This document shows, one piece after another, positions 1 to 8,429 of a stretch of DNA of 64,000 bases (position 1 is the first letter of the stretch; every line of letters starts with the position of its first letter). This DNA is from Marispirochaeta sp. (lineage in GTDB: Bacteria; Spirochaetota; Spirochaetia; JC444; Marispirochaetaceae). The notes below the pieces were generated by a model that worked only from the letters and a program-made list of their open reading frames with translations, searched no databases and had not been told where the DNA came from. The DNA is taken from positions 806,001 to 870,000 of the forward strand of contig NZ_OY764209.1 of assembly GCF_963668165.1 (NCBI RefSeq), in the 5' to 3' direction. Both the position numbers and the translations under genes were made by a program.

Positions 1-2040
1 GTCCGGAACAAGGGTACTGGTCAGAGAGGATGCAAGACTTGTATTTGCCGTTATTTCAACATCGGGAGTGGCCCCGGTGTCCGAGGTTCCCGACTCGTTC
101 AGAACAACAAGAAAGGTATCATCGTTTGCGGCGGAACCCGCGGCGGCTCCGGTGTTGTACCCGGAAACCGTATATCCGGTAACAGCTACGGTTATTGCCG
201 AGAAGTCATCATCCAGATTATCGCCGGTGGTAATCAGAATCCCGTCTATCTGCCCGTTGGCATCCAGGTCGACCGTTTCCCGCGCCACGATTACCGGCGC
301 CGGATTAATAATGTAGAGCTTATCGTCCGATGCAGTATAGCTTGATCCGTCGTCCCAGGACAACTCAAGCTTTCCGTTGGACGCCGCGGTAAAGTTCCGC
401 ATTTCCAGATTCGTCAGGGTCAGGATCTCTCCGTTCGCAATCGGCCCGTCAATTCCTATCCGCAGGGTCTTTGTATCAGGATATGTAGTTCCGGTTGTTA
501 TCCCGAAAATCGCCCCTCCAAGCCCAGGAGAAACGCCGGTATCAAACTCCCCTGCAAAACCGGAGGGAATACGTACCCGCAAGCCAAAGGCGGAATCGGG
601 TTTTGCAGTTTCCGCGGTCACGGTAATTACGGGAAGAACAGTGTCGCCGTCGCCGACTGTGAAAGATGCATTCGAGGCCGAGGAGATGCTGGCATAAAAA
701 TCAAGAAACTCTATAGTTGCAGTTCCGCTGGTTGCCGTTCCAAAGGAACTGGACCCTCCGGTGGCATCCCAGTAAGCGGTAACAATAACAGTCTCCCCGG
801 TTCCATCCCGCACATCCAGCCAGCCCAGACCGGTGCTGTCGGTGCTTATAAGCGCGTCCTGTGTTCCATTGACACCGCCAGTACTGTCCGCGTCGATTAC
901 TGCTGCTCCATCGACGGTAACATAGATGTTCCTGCTGTAAGGTACAGGGTCGCCGCTTGAATCGACTATCTGAAGAACCACCCGTTCGGTTTCCGTATTG
1001 TCCGCAAGGGCAACCCCGTCGGCTGTCGTTAAAGTTACATGATCCGCTGCCGGAGGCGAATAATAGGATGCATAAGTCCGGTAGACCTCTCCGGTAACGG
1101 AATTGCTATGCCAGTAAGTGGTAGTGTTAACATAGTTAGGTGCATCGTCCGTCTCCTCGGTTACTCGCAGTTCCCAGGTGGCACCCAGAGTATTCGCACC
1201 TCCCAGGGCGAAATTTGTTGTAGCTTCCACATCGGAAGCCGACCGGTTGACTGCAGTTCCATGAAGACTGCCGGCGGTATCGTACATCTGGTGTATGCAT
1301 GAGTTGTCGGCGTCCCAGTTATGGGAGACCAGGTTTCCCGAGGCATTGTCGGGAACAAAAGGAAACATGCTCCACACAAGGGCTCCGCCGTTCTCTTCGG
1401 GGATACGATCATCAAGGGATATTGTCCAGGCATAGGCAAAGGCATTTATGTCCGCGCTCCCTGTCGGAGTGCCGACAGCATCAGTCAGGGAAACATCTAA
1501 CTTGAAGCCGTTCTTAAGCGGGTCCGTACCCGCAAGAGAAACCTGAGCCACAATCTTGAAGTAGTACTTGTTTCCGATATGCTCGCCCTGGGAGGGGGAA
1601 ACACCATCAAAAAAAAACCATCCAGTCTGGTCTCTGAAGGTCATGGAATCAAGGGGGGTTCCCGCCGACGTGGGATCATTCCCGGAGATACTGTAATCCG
1701 CCTCCCGGGAAGTGGAATCACTCAAGGCGCCGCTGCCGCCGATCAGGGTATAGGTGGTATCCTCACTGGCGTCGGTTGCGGTATTCTCATCAGGATATCT
1801 CGTAGGTCCCAAGGTGCCCGGGTCTTCAACGGCGAAATATAGGGTATCTGTCATGGTGTCCGGGACCTCAAAAAAGACCACCTGGTAACCGTCCCGGTCG
1901 CCGTTTACGGTGCGGTTGGTAACCTGCAGGTATTGGGTAGCCCCGGCGGGAATCTGGCTCTGGGAAAAAAGAAGAGAGGAAGAGACAACGAACAAGAGTA
2001 GGATGCAAATAATTCCAGGTATCAGAAAACTGCGTCTCAT
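1..2040 (-). CDS. Large exported surface protein with Ig-like modules (3' end beyond window)
   Basis: An uninterrupted reading frame of 680 codons runs from an ATG at 2040 to the left edge, so the C-terminus is missing. The N-terminus (MRRSFLIPG followed by a leucine/valine-rich stretch and LLFSQS) is a typical secretion signal. Residues about 335-430 resemble a bacterial Ig-like group 1 (invasin/intimin) module: a conserved run around VVLQIVDSSGDPVPY, then a beta-rich segment ending in a GETVIVTAYW-like strand. Residues about 590-600 contain DLDANGQIDG, a short Asp-rich loop like calcium-binding loops. The composition is rich in Thr, Ser, Asp and Gly, as in extracellular beta proteins. Role inferred: surface or secreted structural/adhesive protein. 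The ISAs1 element ends 84 bp upstream of the start and may have displaced the native promoter. Confidence 0.75.
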   Translation of the reverse strand, partial: MRRSFLIPGIICILLLFVVSSSLLFSQSQIPAGATQYLQVTNRTVNGDRDGYQVVFFEVPDTMTDTLYFAVEDPGTLGPTRYPDENTATDASEDTTYTLIGGSGALSDSTSREADYSISGNDPTSAGTPLDSMTFRDQTGWFFFDGVSPSQGEHIGNKYYFKIVAQVSLAGTDPLKNGFKLDVSLTDAVGTPTGSADINAFAYAWTISLDDRIPEENGGALVWSMFPFVPDNASGNLVSHNWDADNSCIHQMYDTAGSLHGTAVNRSASDVEATTNFALGGANTLGATWELRVTEETDDAPNYVNTTTYWHSNSVTGEVYRTYASYYSPPAADHVTLTTADGVALADNTETERVVLQIVDSSGDPVPYSRNIYVTVDGAAVIDADSTGGVNGTQDALISTDSTGLGWLDVRDGTGETVIVTAYWDATGGSSSFGTATSGTATIEFLDFYASISSASNASFTVGDGDTVLPVITVTAETAKPDSAFGLRVRIPSGFAGEFDTGVSPGLGGAIFGITTGTTYPDTKTLRIGIDGPIANGEILTLTNLEMRNFTAASNGKLELSWDDGSSYTASDDKLYIINPAPVIVARETVDLDANGQIDGILITTGDNLDDDFSAITVAVTGYTVSGYNTGAAAGSAANDDTFLVVLNESGTSDTGATPDVEITANTSLASSLTSTLVPD

Positions 2041-2114
2041 CCGGTCAAGGATCCTCCTGCATTAAAGTATCGACAGTAAAGAATATAACACAAGCTTGGA
2101 ATCCCTGCAGGATT

Positions 2115-2124
2115 GTATCGTGTT
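2115..2124. repeat. Left target-site duplication of the IS
   Basis: GTATCGTGTT abuts the left inverted repeat. It matches the 10 bases after the right end (3426-3435, GAATCGTGTT) except at one position, which suggests the insertion is not very recent. Confidence 0.75.
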
Positions 2125-2137
2125 CAGGGCGAACGCA
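2125..2137 (+). repeat. Left terminal inverted repeat of the IS
   Basis: CAGGGCGAACGCA is identical to the reverse complement of 3413-3425. The next four bases match at three positions, so the repeat extends imperfectly to about 17 bp. Confidence 0.85.
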
Positions 2138-2144
2138 TATAAAC

Positions 2145-3283
2145 TCATCCAGGGAGGCGGCTGTCGATAGCGTCATCAGAACTAAAAAGCAACTGTGCTA
2201 AATATGCATCATCCAGATGACAAATTCTTCTCCGTCGCTTTAGTGATCGCTTAGAGTTCTTATCCCTTTTCATTAAACTCAGTGCTAAACGCCTCATCAT
2301 AGCAAAGTTTTCTGCTGAGTACCCTTCTCTCATACGGGAGTCATCCTCTCTGAACGTCATATCCAGGGTCCAGTGAAGAGTATTTTCGACACTCCAATGA
2401 GAGCGCACCGCATGGGCAAAGCGTTTAGCATTCATCGCCAAGCTTGAAATATAATATCGGCATTCTGTGGACTTCTTCGTACCAATAATCCGGGTTGCTT
2501 TTACCATACCGATGGTCTTTGCTCCGGCAGCCGGTCAATTTCATTGCTCTGATAGTACTCCCGAATTTCGATGCGACGACCATGGTCTTTGTCCACAGTC
2601 TTATGATTATCCAGCCATTCTTCCCCCAAATCCTTTTCATCCAATTCATGAAAGAAGTATTTGACATCCTCATGGAGATTCTTCTGATTTCCTTTCAGGG
2701 CAAAGACATAATCGGCTTTCTTCTTTCGAATAGTTTTCCCAATCTCAGTTTGATACCCCATGGCATCTATCGTAACGATGCATCCTTTGATTTTCAAAAG
2801 TTCCAGTAAGGCAGGAATTGCTGTTATCTCGTTTGACTTCTCGTCTGTCTTCTTTTGTCCCAGGATCATTCCTGTTCCAGCAGCCCAGGCACTGACCATG
2901 TGGATTGGAGATTTCCCGCTCACCTGTTCACCGCTGCGCCTGAGTGTTTTCCCATCCACCGCAATAACATCACCGGCGATAACATCTCGTACGGATTCTA
3001 TCCAGCTCATAAAACACCGTTGGAGCTCATCAGGATTGAGGCGTATGAACAACCGCCGAATCGTATCGTGTGAGGGAATGCCATTTTCAAGGGCAATAAA
3101 CGACTTGAGCCAATCTTCCTTATGTCCGTAGTCCTCAATCTCTTCCCAGGTTTCACTTCCAGTAATAACTGCACAAATCGTAAGAACAATGATATCTATC
3201 AGGGTGTGCTTCTTGTTCCGCTCAATTCTGGGATCAACTAATTCCTGAAAATGATCAACTATGGATGCTGTAGGCTTCCTCAT
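2145..3283 (-). pseudogene. ISAs1-family DDE transposase, frameshifted
   Basis: The first 260 codons (3283 down to 2501) begin MRKPTASIVDHFQELVDPR, the usual N-terminus of the family, and hold the first two catalytic Asp motifs (VIAVDGKTLRRSG and TIDAMGYQ). The rest lies in another frame: translation resumes around GAKTIGMVKATR near 2525 and runs to 2145. It includes HWSVENTLHWTLDMTF, which carries the catalytic Glu. Joining the two needs one extra base near CTGCCGGAGC and gives 379 residues, the usual family length. As written the protein lacks its catalytic Glu and should be inactive. Programmed frameshifting is not typical of this family, so a mutation or a sequencing error is more likely. 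Confidence 0.88.
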
Positions 3284-3412
3284 ATACTCTCCGTATGCTC
3301 CAATCCATTATGAGATAAGGTGTTGAAAAAGTCTAGTTGTATAAAAATTTAGATCGATTGTATATTAATTCATGTAAGCCTATCAACAGCCGCCTTCTTG
3401 TGTATATCTATG

Positions 3413-3425
3413 TGCGTTCGCCCTG
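3413..3425 (-). repeat. Right terminal inverted repeat of the IS
   Basis: Reads TGCGTTCGCCCTG on the plus strand, the exact complement of the left end. Confidence 0.85.
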
Positions 3426-3435
3426 GAATCGTGTT
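3426..3435. repeat. Right target-site duplication of the IS
   Basis: GAATCGTGTT directly follows the right inverted repeat and pairs with 2115-2124. The last 8 bases are identical in both copies. Confidence 0.75.
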
Positions 3436-3475
3436 ATGAAGCTATTTACAAAATCAACCACCCGGATAGCTCGGA

Positions 3476-3934
3476 TCAACTATTCAAAGCGGTAAAATCG
3501 ATTTTCAGGGATGTCGCAGAAGTATTCTCACCGGATGTTGTACCTTCGCTCCAGAAATACACGGTATCAGAATGCACCGACCCATCTTGGGTAAAAGTAA
3601 TTATGCCTGTGTTCGAATCCAAGGCCAAGTACGACGGAAGTGTCGACGACTTAAATATCACTGTTTCCGAAGGTGTAACGGTACCATCAAGTTGAAGTAT
3701 GATAGTGTGGGTTATTAGATAATTGAATTCATACTGAATTCCCTCTATTGCAGGTTCCTGATCAACAAGGTCGGTTCCATCTCTTTGTGCACCCACCACC
3801 GCGGGAATAACCGCGGGAATACCTGTCTCTTCACTCCCGCTTCCTCCTCCATTACAGGAGAAAATCACCCCGGCATAAATTAATATTAGTATTCCATCAA
3901 GAACCAGATCAGAGTAAAATCTACGTTTCTTCAT
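3476..3934 (-). CDS. Small lipoprotein with putative-Ig (He_PIG-like) domain
   Basis: 152 residues from the ATG at 3934, preceded by an AGGTG ribosome site; a GTG nine bases upstream is less likely. The N-terminus has a positively charged start (MKKRRFY), a hydrophobic core and GVIFSC, a lipobox-like cleavage site followed by Gly/Ser-rich residues. The remaining roughly 105 residues contain LPSYLALDSNTGIITFTQDG, the signature style of He_PIG/cadherin-like Ig folds, and end in SEGTTSG. The whole domain is repeated at the C-terminus of the next gene upstream (4024-5655), so the two are related by duplication or domain exchange. Predicted to be anchored in a membrane; function unknown. Confidence 0.72.
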   Translation of the reverse strand: MKKRRFYSDLVLDGILILIYAGVIFSCNGGGSGSEETGIPAVIPAVVGAQRDGTDLVDQEPAIEGIQYEFNYLITHTIILQLDGTVTPSETVIFKSSTLPSYLALDSNTGIITFTQDGSVHSDTVYFWSEGTTSGENTSATSLKIDFTALNS

Positions 3935-4023
3935 ATTCCACACCTCGCTTTTCTTCTATTTTTCCGTCGCCGTCGGCCTCCTCTCAGTTCATATATTGCA
4001 ATGCATCGGTCTACCAACCTTGG

Positions 4024-5655
4024 TTAACCGGAAACAGCCGAAAAATCGATACGCAAAGGTGTATCCGATGTATCATCGCCGGACGTTACGCCTTCGCTCC
4101 AGAACTCCACAGTATCGGAGTGCTCCGACCAGTCAGGCGTAACGGTAATTACCCCTGTTGTTTCATTCAGGGACAGATACGACGGCAGCGGCGACGAGCG
4201 GAACAGGATCGACTCTGATGGGCTCACTGAACCATCAAGTACAAGCTGTACATCAAAGGAGCCGGCGCCATACCAGAAGCTTACCTGAATACCCTCCGTC
4301 GCCGGATCTTCATCGGCAATGTCTGCTCCAACTACATCGGGAATCCCGGTCGGCGGCTCCTCCCCATCCTTCTCGTACCAGTCCTCATACTCCATTCCCC
4401 CGCTTTCCCGCCAGTCGGTAAAATACGGGTAGACCTCCTCAATTCTCTGCCCTTCCGCCGGATGTTCCCAGTCAGCAGGAATCAGCAGGGCCCAGGGGAA
4501 GCCGTCGGCATCGATGAAGCGGTCATGGGGATTGATCGAGTTTTTCAAAGGCTCGGCGTCAATCAGGTGAATATCATGCCGGGTATCTTGAACATAAAGG
4601 TACGGATTGTAGGGCGGGCTGGAGATTGCCGAGGGGTCCTGAGGGGTGTCGAACTCCAGGACAAACCAGGCGTTTTTTCCTACGGCACCGGCGGTGCGCT
4701 CAAACAGAACAATCTCCGCAGGGGCCTTGGGTCTGCCGCCCAGGCGGGCGCTCTGGCCGCCCCGGTTTGTAAAGCTCCCCGTAAGGTTCGCCTGGCCGGT
4801 GTAGGAGTCTATCCGTATGCCAAAGGAGTGGTTGTAGCCTGCAAGCTTCTGCACCGCTTCGGCCTGCACCTCTACCCGGGTAATCATGCCGTCGGCATTC
4901 AAAATCTCATTAATCGTGTAGGTAGCAATAAAATCGTTATAATCCGCATCCCCCGCATTTTTCCGGCCGAAAAGGTCCTCAAAGGCAATGGTTATGCTTT
5001 CGGCTGCGGGAACGTTCATCTCGAAGGCTGCTGTGGGATCATCGGGGTAAAGATCATACTTATCCGGAACTCCGTCGCCGTCGGTATCCTTCATCGGGCC
5101 AGTACCCTTGCTCTGCATATTCAGACTCTTTGAGCCCGAGTCCTTCTCCCGCAGCATCGACATGGTCCTGCTTATTACGGAAAATTTGGCCATGTTGGCG
5201 ACAGTCACACGCCTGGTCTCAAAGCCCTCAGCCTCAAGGACCAGCTCGATATCCTTCGATGCGGAGGGCAAATGCAATGTCTGCTTCAGGGCTGCATCGG
5301 CGGAGACTCCTGCCGCATAGAGGCGGTTCCCCGCTGAATCCTTTACAGTAACGTAGACCTTCGGTGCCTGGTTTTCTTCTGAGCCGTCGAAAGAGAGCTT
5401 CACGAGTCCTTCAGTCTCGTCGGAATCATACAGTTCAAAACGTAAATCAAGCTCAACTGCTACAAGGGTTTCGTAGGTAAAGTTTCCGCTGAAAACCCGG
5501 GGAGAGTCCTCCACCGTATCCGGCGGCAGCAGGTATTCTGCAGAGTCTGTTGTTCCAACGGATGTCGAATTATCAAGGGGAAACTGGCACGCAGCAAAGG
5601 AAAGTACAATCAGGATTGCAGTAACAAGTATTCCATAATTTTTTTTCATAATCAT
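4024..5655 (-). CDS. LruC-domain lipoprotein with C-terminal Ig-like module
   Basis: 543 residues. The signal ends in LSFAAC, a lipobox, giving a predicted lipoprotein. Residues about 190-205 carry DTDGDGVPDKYDLYPDD, a thrombospondin-type-3-like calcium-binding loop. It is followed by FEDLFGRKNAGDADYNDF and a long beta-rich segment to about residue 410. This combination is the LruC domain known from a Leptospira lipoprotein. The last roughly 105 residues (4027-4350) are a close match to the neighbouring small lipoprotein 3476-3934, including LPSYLSLNETTGVITVTPD and a HSDTVEFWSEG motif. Start chosen at the first ATG of ATGATTATG, about six bases after AGAGGT. Surface or periplasmic role inferred; mechanism unknown. 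Confidence 0.8.
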   Translation of the reverse strand: MIMKKNYGILVTAILIVLSFAACQFPLDNSTSVGTTDSAEYLLPPDTVEDSPRVFSGNFTYETLVAVELDLRFELYDSDETEGLVKLSFDGSEENQAPKVYVTVKDSAGNRLYAAGVSADAALKQTLHLPSASKDIELVLEAEGFETRRVTVANMAKFSVISRTMSMLREKDSGSKSLNMQSKGTGPMKDTDGDGVPDKYDLYPDDPTAAFEMNVPAAESITIAFEDLFGRKNAGDADYNDFIATYTINEILNADGMITRVEVQAEAVQKLAGYNHSFGIRIDSYTGQANLTGSFTNRGGQSARLGGRPKAPAEIVLFERTAGAVGKNAWFVLEFDTPQDPSAISSPPYNPYLYVQDTRHDIHLIDAEPLKNSINPHDRFIDADGFPWALLIPADWEHPAEGQRIEEVYPYFTDWRESGGMEYEDWYEKDGEEPPTGIPDVVGADIADEDPATEGIQVSFWYGAGSFDVQLVLDGSVSPSESILFRSSPLPSYLSLNETTGVITVTPDWSEHSDTVEFWSEGVTSGDDTSDTPLRIDFSAVSG

Positions 5656-5671
5656 ATACGACCTCTATATA

Positions 5672-5692
5672 GGTATTATCGTCTATAATACC
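5672..5692. promoter_or_regulatory. Perfect dyad in the LruC gene leader
   Basis: GGTATTAT and ATAATACC form perfect 8-bp arms around a 5-base loop, 17 bases upstream of the LruC gene start. It could be an operator or a leader hairpin. No run of T follows, so a terminator is unlikely. Confidence 0.35.
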
Positions 5693-5893
5693 ATTAATTA
5701 ACACCAAAAAGAAGCGGTAAACGGATGCTCAGCTCTGCGGGCACAATCACATTCTCTATATACTGCCGGTAAAATATTTACCAATACAGTAAAGTATAAC
5801 GCGGGATGAGGAAATATTCAAATTCCCGGATAAAGAGTGTGAAGTTTATGAGCAGGCGAAAGGATTTTCTAAAAAACCATCTTGCCCAGCATA

Positions 5894-5924
5894 AAACGGC
5901 AGGGACACTCGCTTCCTGCCGTTT
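5894..5924 (-). terminator. Hairpin terminator after the SUMF1-like gene
   Basis: On the minus strand AAACGGCAGG pairs perfectly with CCTGCCGTTT across an 11-base loop, followed by a short T tract (TTTTA). It lies 16 bases past the stop codon at 5940. Confidence 0.55.
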
Positions 5925-5939
5925 ACTCGGGCTAATACA

Positions 5940-6924
5940 TCAATCCGCGGTCCTGCACAGGCGGAAGCCGAAGCTGAAGAGACGGTTCGACGGAAGGCGA
6001 TAGAACCGATATGCACAACGCAGGGCGTTCCCCGAAATGGCCCAGTGACCGCCACGGCTCACACGGCCACTGCCGCTCCCTGGTCCCGCAGGAACGGTTT
6101 CTGACCCGCCGCTGTAGGCAGCATACCAGTCATAACACCATTCCCATACATTCCCGCTCATATCACATATTCCCAGGACATTGGAGGTTTTCCGGCCTGC
6201 CTCTTTGCACCCGTAATCCGGATCACCCGAACTACCATTGTTGCCACTCCACCAGGCATATTCGCTGATCCGCGCATCATCTGCCAGGGGAGAACCGCTT
6301 TCTGTACCCCAACAGGAATACTCCGTATCGCCGGAAACATGGTCCCCTTCATTCCAGATGGACCCGTCGATATACCGCGCCGCGTACTCCCACTCCGCTT
6401 CGGTGGGCAGACGGTAGCCGGTTTTGCTCCAGTCTACATGCACATCAGCTTCGCTTACAGCATTGGCGTTGGTATAGGCAGTGGTCAGTCCCGCGTCGGA
6501 ATAGTAGACCTGCTCGGTATCGGCAATGCTGTCATCAGCTTTAGTCAACAGGTTACAGAAGGCAACTGCGTCATACCAGTTCACAAAGTAGGCAGGGTAT
6601 TCAGCTCCTGCACCGTATCCCGAACCGTCCGGGTCCGTTCCCGGCCAGGTTGTGCCCCATACATCCTCCCACAGCCCCTGGGTCACCTCGGTCTCGCCCA
6701 TCCAGAAGTCCCTGGTCAGGGTTACGCTCTGGGTAGGAGTTTCAACATGTTCGCCCATGGGAAATGGGCCGCCTGCGGGCACAAAACGCATGGTAAAACT
6801 GACCACCTTGCCGGAGCGGATTTCCGGAGAACCCGCGACAGGGTCATCTGGTATTGGATCATCCGGCGAAAGGCATCCCGCCAAAAACAGGATAAGAACA
6901 GTTTACATTAATACAAACACACAT
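5940..6924 (-). CDS. SUMF1/formylglycine-generating-enzyme-like lipoprotein, frameshift in signal peptide
   Basis: The mature region has the full pattern of the SUMF1 (FGE-sulfatase) domain: FVPAGGPFPMG, WMGETEVTQGLW, YFVNWYDAVAFCNLL, YRLPTEAEWEYAAR, GNVWEWCYDWY and a RVSRGGHW...RCAYR end. Domains of this type occur in true sulfatase-maturing enzymes and, more often in bacteria, in extracytoplasmic proteins of unknown substrate; the latter is likely here. The frame holding VLILFLAGC (a lipobox) has a stop eight codons before the Cys. An ATG at 6924 with a strong GGAGGAAGAA site lies one frame off. Removing one base between 6924 and 6900 gives a 327-residue lipoprotein. As written only weak TTG or CTG starts inside the signal could be used. 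Uma2 lies upstream on the same strand. Confidence 0.72.
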
Positions 6925-6977
6925 TTCTTCCTCCAATACTGTTTTTTATTTCTAAGATTGCACGGTTCCCGCTATGT

Positions 6978-7553
6978 CTATGTAAACACCCTGTCCGTCT
7001 CTATTGCACTCTCCAGCACCTCGGAGCGGATTTTCTCACCGGGCTGGTAATAGTCAGGCTTACCGTATTTCCCTTCCGGCCCCAGACGATAGACCATGAT
7101 CCAGGGGACCTCGCCGTTTACAAGCCAGTACTCCCGAACCCCGTATTTTTCATAGAGACTCAGTTTTGCGGTCTGGTCCTTGTAGCCCGTGGATTCGGAG
7201 AGCACCTCAACGGCAAGATCGGGCGCGGCGTGTGCTCCCCGGTCATCCAGACGGTCCGGCTTGCAGAATACCGAAAGGTCCGGCTGCACCACGGTTATAA
7301 CCTCCTCGTCCGACGCATCCGCCTTCTCCGACAGACGGACATCAAAGGGCGCAATATAGGTTTCACAGGGCTCCTTGTCGGTTATATTGGAAACTACTCT
7401 TGCCAGGTTTAAAAGGACATCCTGATGCCTCCGTTTCGGAGCGGGACTCATGTCATAGGGGACACCTTCAATAAGCTCCCAGCGCTCACCCTCCGGCCAG
7501 GCGGCATAGTCGGCGTAGGTACAGGGATTATCTTTTGCCTTCGGAACAGCCAC
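6978..7553 (-). CDS. Uma2-family (DUF820) putative endonuclease
   Basis: About 191 residues from a GTG at 7553 that follows GGAGGAG by five bases. An upstream in-frame extension has no such site. The protein has the family pattern: YADYAAWPEGERWELIEGVPYDM near the N-terminus, VVQPDLSVFC, then APDLAVEVLSEST and KLSLYEKYGVREYWLV, which carry the Asp/Glu/Lys residues of the PD-(D/E)XK-like nuclease fold. Uma2 proteins are abundant in cyanobacteria and spirochaetes, often in many copies. Their biological role is unsettled; a link to mobile DNA has been proposed. It is divergent from the MntA-HepT pair. Confidence 0.85.
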   Translation of the reverse strand: MAVPKAKDNPCTYADYAAWPEGERWELIEGVPYDMSPAPKRRHQDVLLNLARVVSNITDKEPCETYIAPFDVRLSEKADASDEEVITVVQPDLSVFCKPDRLDDRGAHAAPDLAVEVLSESTGYKDQTAKLSLYEKYGVREYWLVNGEVPWIMVYRLGPEGKYGKPDYYQPGEKIRSEVLESAIETDRVFT

Positions 7554-7688
7554 AGACTCCTCCTGAAACTGAATGCGGTTATGCTGTATAGTATGCCACG
7601 AAAAAGAGGCCTCCTCAAGGATCAGAAACAAATACAGACTCCGGTTCATATTTTACAGCATCTGCAATGCATGGTATATTCGTTAATA

Positions 7689-7994
7689 ATGAGACCGAAT
7701 ACAAAATCGGATATAATTAATTTTCTCAAAGAAAATAAAGATCCAATAACGTCGTATGGCGTTAAGAAAATTGGATTATTTGGGTCTTTTGTCCGAAACA
7801 CGCAGACACCGAAAAGTGATATCGATGTCTTAGTTGAATTTGAATCTGAAAAGCTTAATTATGATAATTTCATTAATTTGGCCTGGTTTCTCGAAGATAA
7901 CCTTGGAACAGAGATTGATTTAGTTACTCTCGATAGCCTGAGTCCCTATATCGGCCCCAATATCCTCGAAGAAGTTGAATATGTTACGTTCTGA
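7689..7994 (+). CDS. mntA: MntA-type nucleotidyltransferase antitoxin
   Basis: 101 residues from the ATG at 7689; an in-frame ATG at 7671 would add six residues, and neither has a clear ribosome site. The nucleotidyltransferase core is visible: GLFGSFVRNTQTPKSDIDVLVEF, with Gly32-Ser33 and the metal-binding pair Asp44/Asp46, and EIDLVTLDSL further on. In the HepT-MntA (type VII) system the MNT protein adds AMP units to the HEPN toxin to silence it. The stop overlaps the start of the HepT gene. The pair is visibly richer in A+T than the flanking aroA and Uma2 genes, which suggests horizontal acquisition. Confidence 0.88.
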   Translation: MRPNTKSDIINFLKENKDPITSYGVKKIGLFGSFVRNTQTPKSDIDVLVEFESEKLNYDNFINLAWFLEDNLGTEIDLVTLDSLSPYIGPNILEEVEYVTF

Positions 7995-8334
7995 CAAGGA
8001 ATTATTCCAACACATCTTTGAAGAGATTATATTTCTGGAGAATGAGACCAAAAACATAGATGAAGCACGTTTCTTATCTGACAATAAATTAAAACGGGCA
8101 TTTGCCCGGAGCATCGAAATAATCGGAGAAGCCGTCAAAGGGCTTTCAAATAATCTGGTTATAGGCAACCCGCAAATTCCATGGAGAAACATTGCGGGAA
8201 TGCGAGATAAGCTGATTCATAGCTATTTTTCCGTGAACTACAAGCTGGTCTGGGATGTTGCAAATAATGTGATCCCGGAATTCAGGGCACAACTACAGAA
8301 CATAGTGAATAACAATCCAGATATATTCAGCTAA
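7981..8334 (+). CDS. hepT: HepT-like HEPN ribonuclease toxin
   Basis: 117 residues starting at the ATG at 7981, which overlaps the antitoxin gene by 14 bases. The HEPN active-site motif R-X4-H is present as RDKLIH (Arg75, His80) followed by SYF, the usual family context. An N-terminal helix pair (LFQHIFEEIIFLENE and RAFARSIEIIGEAVKGL) matches the DUF86 fold. Family members cleave RNA and are neutralised by the adjacent MNT protein. No residue of the motif is missing, so the toxin should be active. Confidence 0.9.
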   Translation: MLRSDKELFQHIFEEIIFLENETKNIDEARFLSDNKLKRAFARSIEIIGEAVKGLSNNLVIGNPQIPWRNIAGMRDKLIHSYFSVNYKLVWDVANNVIPEFRAQLQNIVNNNPDIFS

Positions 8335-8429
8335 ACTTTGCATTACTCTTGGGGCCGGCAGCAGACCTCTTTGACCCTCATACCTCCCCTCTGGTAGAAT
8401 CCCGGATGTAGCTATACACGAGGTGGCGA

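Larger units (their letters stand above)
2125..3425 (-). mobile_element. ISAs1-family insertion sequence, 1301 bp
   Basis: The element is bounded by inverted repeats: the left end starts CAGGGCGAACGCA at 2125 and the right end reads as the exact complement ending at 3425, 13 identical bases followed by further partial matches. Flanking bases 2115-2124 (GTATCGTGTT) and 3426-3435 (GAATCGTGTT) match at 9 of 10 positions, consistent with the 8-10 bp target duplication known for this family. It contains one transposase gene, frameshifted as read here. It sits between a small lipoprotein gene and the large exported protein, with the transposase pointing toward the latter. Confidence 0.88.

Noticed and set aside
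68..1842. Several plus-strand reading frames of 68-120 codons opposite the large exported protein gene
   Set aside because: They overlap a continuous minus-strand frame with a signal peptide and Ig-like modules. Their own translations have no recognisable features.
2501..2530. Programmed -1 frameshift in the transposase
   Set aside because: ISAs1 elements are not known to use it, and there is no slippery heptamer or downstream hairpin at the join.
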